This document shows positions 61,764 through 64,000 of a stretch of 64,000 nucleotides of DNA, in pieces. The DNA is from Leptospira kobayashii (lineage in GTDB: Bacteria > Spirochaetota > Leptospiria > Leptospirales > Leptospiraceae): assembly GCF_003114835.2 (NCBI RefSeq), contig NZ_AP025028.1, forward strand, positions 124,001-188,000. The letters run 5' to 3'. Position 1 is the first letter of the stretch. Each line of letters starts with the position of its first letter. The notes below the pieces were generated by a model. It saw only the letters and a list, made by a program, of their open reading frames with translations. It searched no databases and was not told the origin of the DNA. The translations under genes and the position numbers were made by a program.

Positions 61764-63143
61764 ATGCCAATCATTTCATTTCTAATCAGTTTAATTCTAC
61801 TTCTTCCCGCTGGTTTTGGTTTTTACCAGTCTTGGTTCGGGTTGACTCCCTCCCAGGAAATCAATCTGGCAATTGGACTGCTTGCGGCATATCTTTGGGT
61901 CTCGGAAGCCATACCTCTTTATGTAACTGGTTTTTTAATCCTGTTTCTGGAGCTGATTTGGTTATTGCCCAATTGGGGAGGACCTGCTCCCAAACCGATC
62001 GTATTTTTATCCTGTTATTTTTCCGAAACCATATTACTGTTCTTAGGCGGTTTTGTCATCTCGGAGGCGATTGCGCATTATAGGTTAGATGAAACTCTCG
62101 CCAGATTTGTGATCAAAAACACAAAAGGTTCTTCTTTATACTTGCTGATCGGTCTTGGGCTCTCTACCGGCTTTTTATCCTGCTGGATGAACAATACCGC
62201 AACGGCAGCTATGATGCTCGGTCTTGTCGCTCCCATGATGAAAAACCTGAGTTTGGAGTCTCATTTGAGAAAGTCGGTTTTGTTCGTGATTCCTTTTTCC
62301 GCCAATTTGGGCGGGATTGGGACTCCTGTGGGAACTTTACCGAATGTAATCGGAATCGGATATATGAAGGAGAAAGGAGTCGATATCGGTTTTTTGCCAT
62401 GGATGGCTTTCGGCATGCCGGTGTTTCTCATTTCAGTCATGCTTTTGTGCGGACTTTTGTATTGGAGTTTTTTGAAAGACAGGGAAGAGGAAAGTCCGAA
62501 ACTATTTACGCCTTTGAAAGATGAAATTTCAAAAACAAGTTTGAAGTATAACTTAAGTTATTTGATTATCGGTATCACTATCCTCGGTTGGATGACATCG
62601 GATCTTCATAAGATTTCCAATGGAACGGTCGCATTGGTTCCGATCATTGCTTTCTTCGGATTAAAACTTTTGGACTTAAATCATTTTCGATCTCTTTCAT
62701 GGGATGTTTTGATTTTGATGGGAGGGGGAATCGCCCTTGGAAAAGCGATGGAAGAAACGGGGCTTGCAAAACAGTTTATCGATTTACTTTTATTAGGTGA
62801 CAACTCTTCTTTCTCTTTATTTTGCATATTTTCCATTATGTCTCTTGGTTTATCTTGTTTTTTGTCCAATACATCCGTTGCCAATCTGATGCTTCCCATT
62901 ACAATGGGTTTGCCTACGGAAGTCATTCTTCCCGCCGCACTTGGAGCGACAATCGGCGCTTCTCTTGCTATGCCTTTTCCGGTTTCCACTCCTCCCAATG
63001 CTTTGGCATTTAGTTACGGTGGAATCAAGAGTATAGAGATGGCAAAGATAGGAGGAATCATTTCCATACTTGCTTTGATCGTTTTTTTGGCTGTAGGCGG
63101 AGGAATTTTACACTTTGCCGGATGGGTGGATTTTTCGCATTAA
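61764..63143 (+). CDS. SLC13/DASS-family carboxylate transporter
   Basis: A 459-residue transporter with about eleven helices. The two SNT-type motifs are 'CWMNNTATAAMMLGL' and 'CFLSNTSVANLMLPI', which bind sodium and carboxylate in SLC13 proteins; 'PFSANLGGIGTPVGTLPN' and 'PFPVSTPPNALAFS' are also typical. Likely imports a dicarboxylate or related anion with Na+. ATG 61764 chosen; an upstream TTG would overlap the divergent small membrane gene's leader. Confidence 0.9.
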   Translation: MPIISFLISLILLLPAGFGFYQSWFGLTPSQEINLAIGLLAAYLWVSEAIPLYVTGFLILFLELIWLLPNWGGPAPKPIVFLSCYFSETILLFLGGFVISEAIAHYRLDETLARFVIKNTKGSSLYLLIGLGLSTGFLSCWMNNTATAAMMLGLVAPMMKNLSLESHLRKSVLFVIPFSANLGGIGTPVGTLPNVIGIGYMKEKGVDIGFLPWMAFGMPVFLISVMLLCGLLYWSFLKDREEESPKLFTPLKDEISKTSLKYNLSYLIIGITILGWMTSDLHKISNGTVALVPIIAFFGLKLLDLNHFRSLSWDVLILMGGGIALGKAMEETGLAKQFIDLLLLGDNSSFSLFCIFSIMSLGLSCFLSNTSVANLMLPITMGLPTEVILPAALGATIGASLAMPFPVSTPPNALAFSYGGIKSIEMAKIGGIISILALIVFLAVGGGILHFAGWVDFSH

Positions 63144-63198
63144 TTACTACAAAAAATGCTTTTCTTAGATAAGTTTATCGGTAGCATACAAGCGGAAG

Positions 63199-63765
63199 AT
63201 GTTATTTAGCCGCATTTCATTATTTCTGGTAAGTATTTTATTATTTACCAATTGTTATAATTATCTCAGTGAAGATGTACCTATCATAGTTCGTCCCGAA
63301 TTGAAACAAAGGATTTCCCTTCTCACTATAAAAGTTTCAAGCCCGGAGTCGGAACGTTCCAGAAAACATATTACCACACTATATACCAAGTACATCAATG
63401 ATACCGGTTATTTCGGAAGAGTGGTCAATGAAGGAATCCGCAGCTCGCATCATATAGATATTTATACTTCCGAAGTAAATGAATACGAACATTTCTGGGT
63501 TTCTTCCGTTTCCAGTTTGTTTATGATTTTGACCGTCGGTATTTTACCGTCCATTTATTCGCAAGAAAGGGTTTTGCACGCCGATTTTTACGTTGAAGAG
63601 AAGTTAGTTGGTCGGGAAAAATACAGACAAAAACACTCTACTCTTTTCGGTATTCCTTTCTTTTTTATTTGGGAGTCCGGAATCGAAGAGGCAAAGATCA
63701 TTCAATACAATAAAGAACGTAATATGATCAACAACATGATCCAGGACTATAATCGTTATCTTTAA
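63199..63765 (+). CDS. Lipoprotein of unknown function
   Basis: A 188-residue lipoprotein with leader 'FLVSILLFTNCYNYL' (Cys about 19). The body has a beta/alpha character ('RISLLTIKVSSPES', 'HHIDIYTSEVNEYEHFW') and a hydrophobic stretch (about 102-118), which may insert in a membrane. Not recognised. GGAAG sits directly against the ATG. A second lipoprotein gene follows 12 bases later. Confidence 0.75.
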   Translation: MLFSRISLFLVSILLFTNCYNYLSEDVPIIVRPELKQRISLLTIKVSSPESERSRKHITTLYTKYINDTGYFGRVVNEGIRSSHHIDIYTSEVNEYEHFWVSSVSSLFMILTVGILPSIYSQERVLHADFYVEEKLVGREKYRQKHSTLFGIPFFFIWESGIEEAKIIQYNKERNMINNMIQDYNRYL

Positions 63766-63777
63766 GGAGAAAATAAG

Positions 63778-64000
63778 ATGAAAAAGTTTAGCATAATTTT
63801 TATTTCGTCGGTTGCATTTTTAATTTCCTGCACCACCCCGGCTAAAAAACAAGCAGTTGTTAAAGAAGAAAAAAAAGAAACCACGACTGTGGGCAATTCG
63901 GTAGCCGACAAAGGGCAACTGGCATTTCTGGAAGCGATCGAAGACGGAAGAAAACTTCCTTCTTCCAGCAAATGGAAACCGGAACAATACGAAGAATTGA
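63778..64000 (+). CDS. Lipoprotein, truncated by the window edge
   Basis: The first 74 residues of a lipoprotein: leader 'FISSVAFLISCTTP' (Cys about 18), then a Lys/Glu/Thr-rich linker and the start of a domain ('ADKGQLAFLEAIEDGRKLPS'). It continues beyond the right edge. AAGGAGA eight bases before the ATG is a strong ribosome site. It belongs to the same run as the preceding lipoprotein. Family not recognised. Confidence 0.8.
   Translation, partial: MKKFSIIFISSVAFLISCTTPAKKQAVVKEEKKETTTVGNSVADKGQLAFLEAIEDGRKLPSSSKWKPEQYEEL

Noticed and set aside
1..64000. CRISPR arrays, tRNA genes, insertion sequences and att sites
   Set aside because: I looked for spaced direct repeats, TTC-loop signatures and transposase motifs and found none that stood up.

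Overview
The window looks like a chromosomal segment of a Leptospira-type spirochete, probably from the saprophytic side of the genus. This is inferred from gene content, not from an rRNA. The evidence is roughly 40% GC with AT-rich spacers, the spirochete flagellar order flbD-motA-motB-fliL, a spiro-SPASM family protein, many lipoproteins with loose spirochetal lipoboxes, LPS genes (kdsB, gmd), and DUF1549/DUF1501 proteins. I see no rRNA, tRNA, CRISPR array, prophage, transposase or plasmid function. No gene-free stretch exceeds 300 bases.

Layout. 1-4480: tail of an unknown gene, then an MHYT-PAS-PAS hybrid histidine kinase and a response regulator with an HD-GYP domain. 4512-8137 (minus): a four-gene module of zinc-ribbon membrane protein, 176-residue helical protein, SPFH-SHOCT protein and PrsW-like protease. 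8223-11388: secreted DUF1549 and DUF1501 pair. 11392-14405 (minus): phosphate-type porin and a PA14/FG-GAP surface protein. 14632-15660: gmd. 15706-20829 (minus): RNase D, CoA-type Nudix hydrolase, VWA protein, TPR-like protein, cyclic-nucleotide-binding protein and a STAS protein. 20871-25352: purF, queD, queC, ilvD. 25359-27882 (minus): an Rrf2 regulator and a small oxidoreductase / NTF2-like lipoprotein / extradiol-dioxygenase operon sharing an operator motif. 28080-30457: pntAB-pntB without the alpha-1 subunit, then a LuxR-type response regulator. 30454-35609 (minus): SurA-like protein, spiro-SPASM protein, SpsF-PseG-like fusion and TPR protein. 35652-40279: lysC, desaturase, small envelope proteins and a quinone oxidoreductase. 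40325-45351: one co-directional run of mlaD-like, glycosyltransferase, flbD, motA, motB, fliL and kdsB. 45357-54960: antiporter, yceI, ligA, M23 peptidase, SanA-like protein, HAD phosphatase, a putative b-type-cytochrome-like protein with a second YceI, and a J-domain protein. 55044-64000: acyl-CoA dehydrogenase, AEC and EamA transporters, a DUF4442 protein, a GpsA-acyltransferase fusion, an SLC13 transporter and two lipoproteins.

Most of the window is housekeeping plus envelope biology. The parts that look like coherent but poorly described systems are three. First, the SPFH/zinc-ribbon/PrsW module resembles in outline the YdjG-YdjI half of the Bacillus ydjFGHI membrane-stress operon, but has no PspA. 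Second, the spiro-SPASM operon contains a radical-SAM-like protein whose CX3CX2C motif is broken, next to a two-domain sugar-nucleotide enzyme. Third, the Rrf2 locus has the same 19-bp TGTAA-N9-TTACA site before the regulator and before its neighbour operon. Functional assignments rest on motif recognition by eye; no database search was run.
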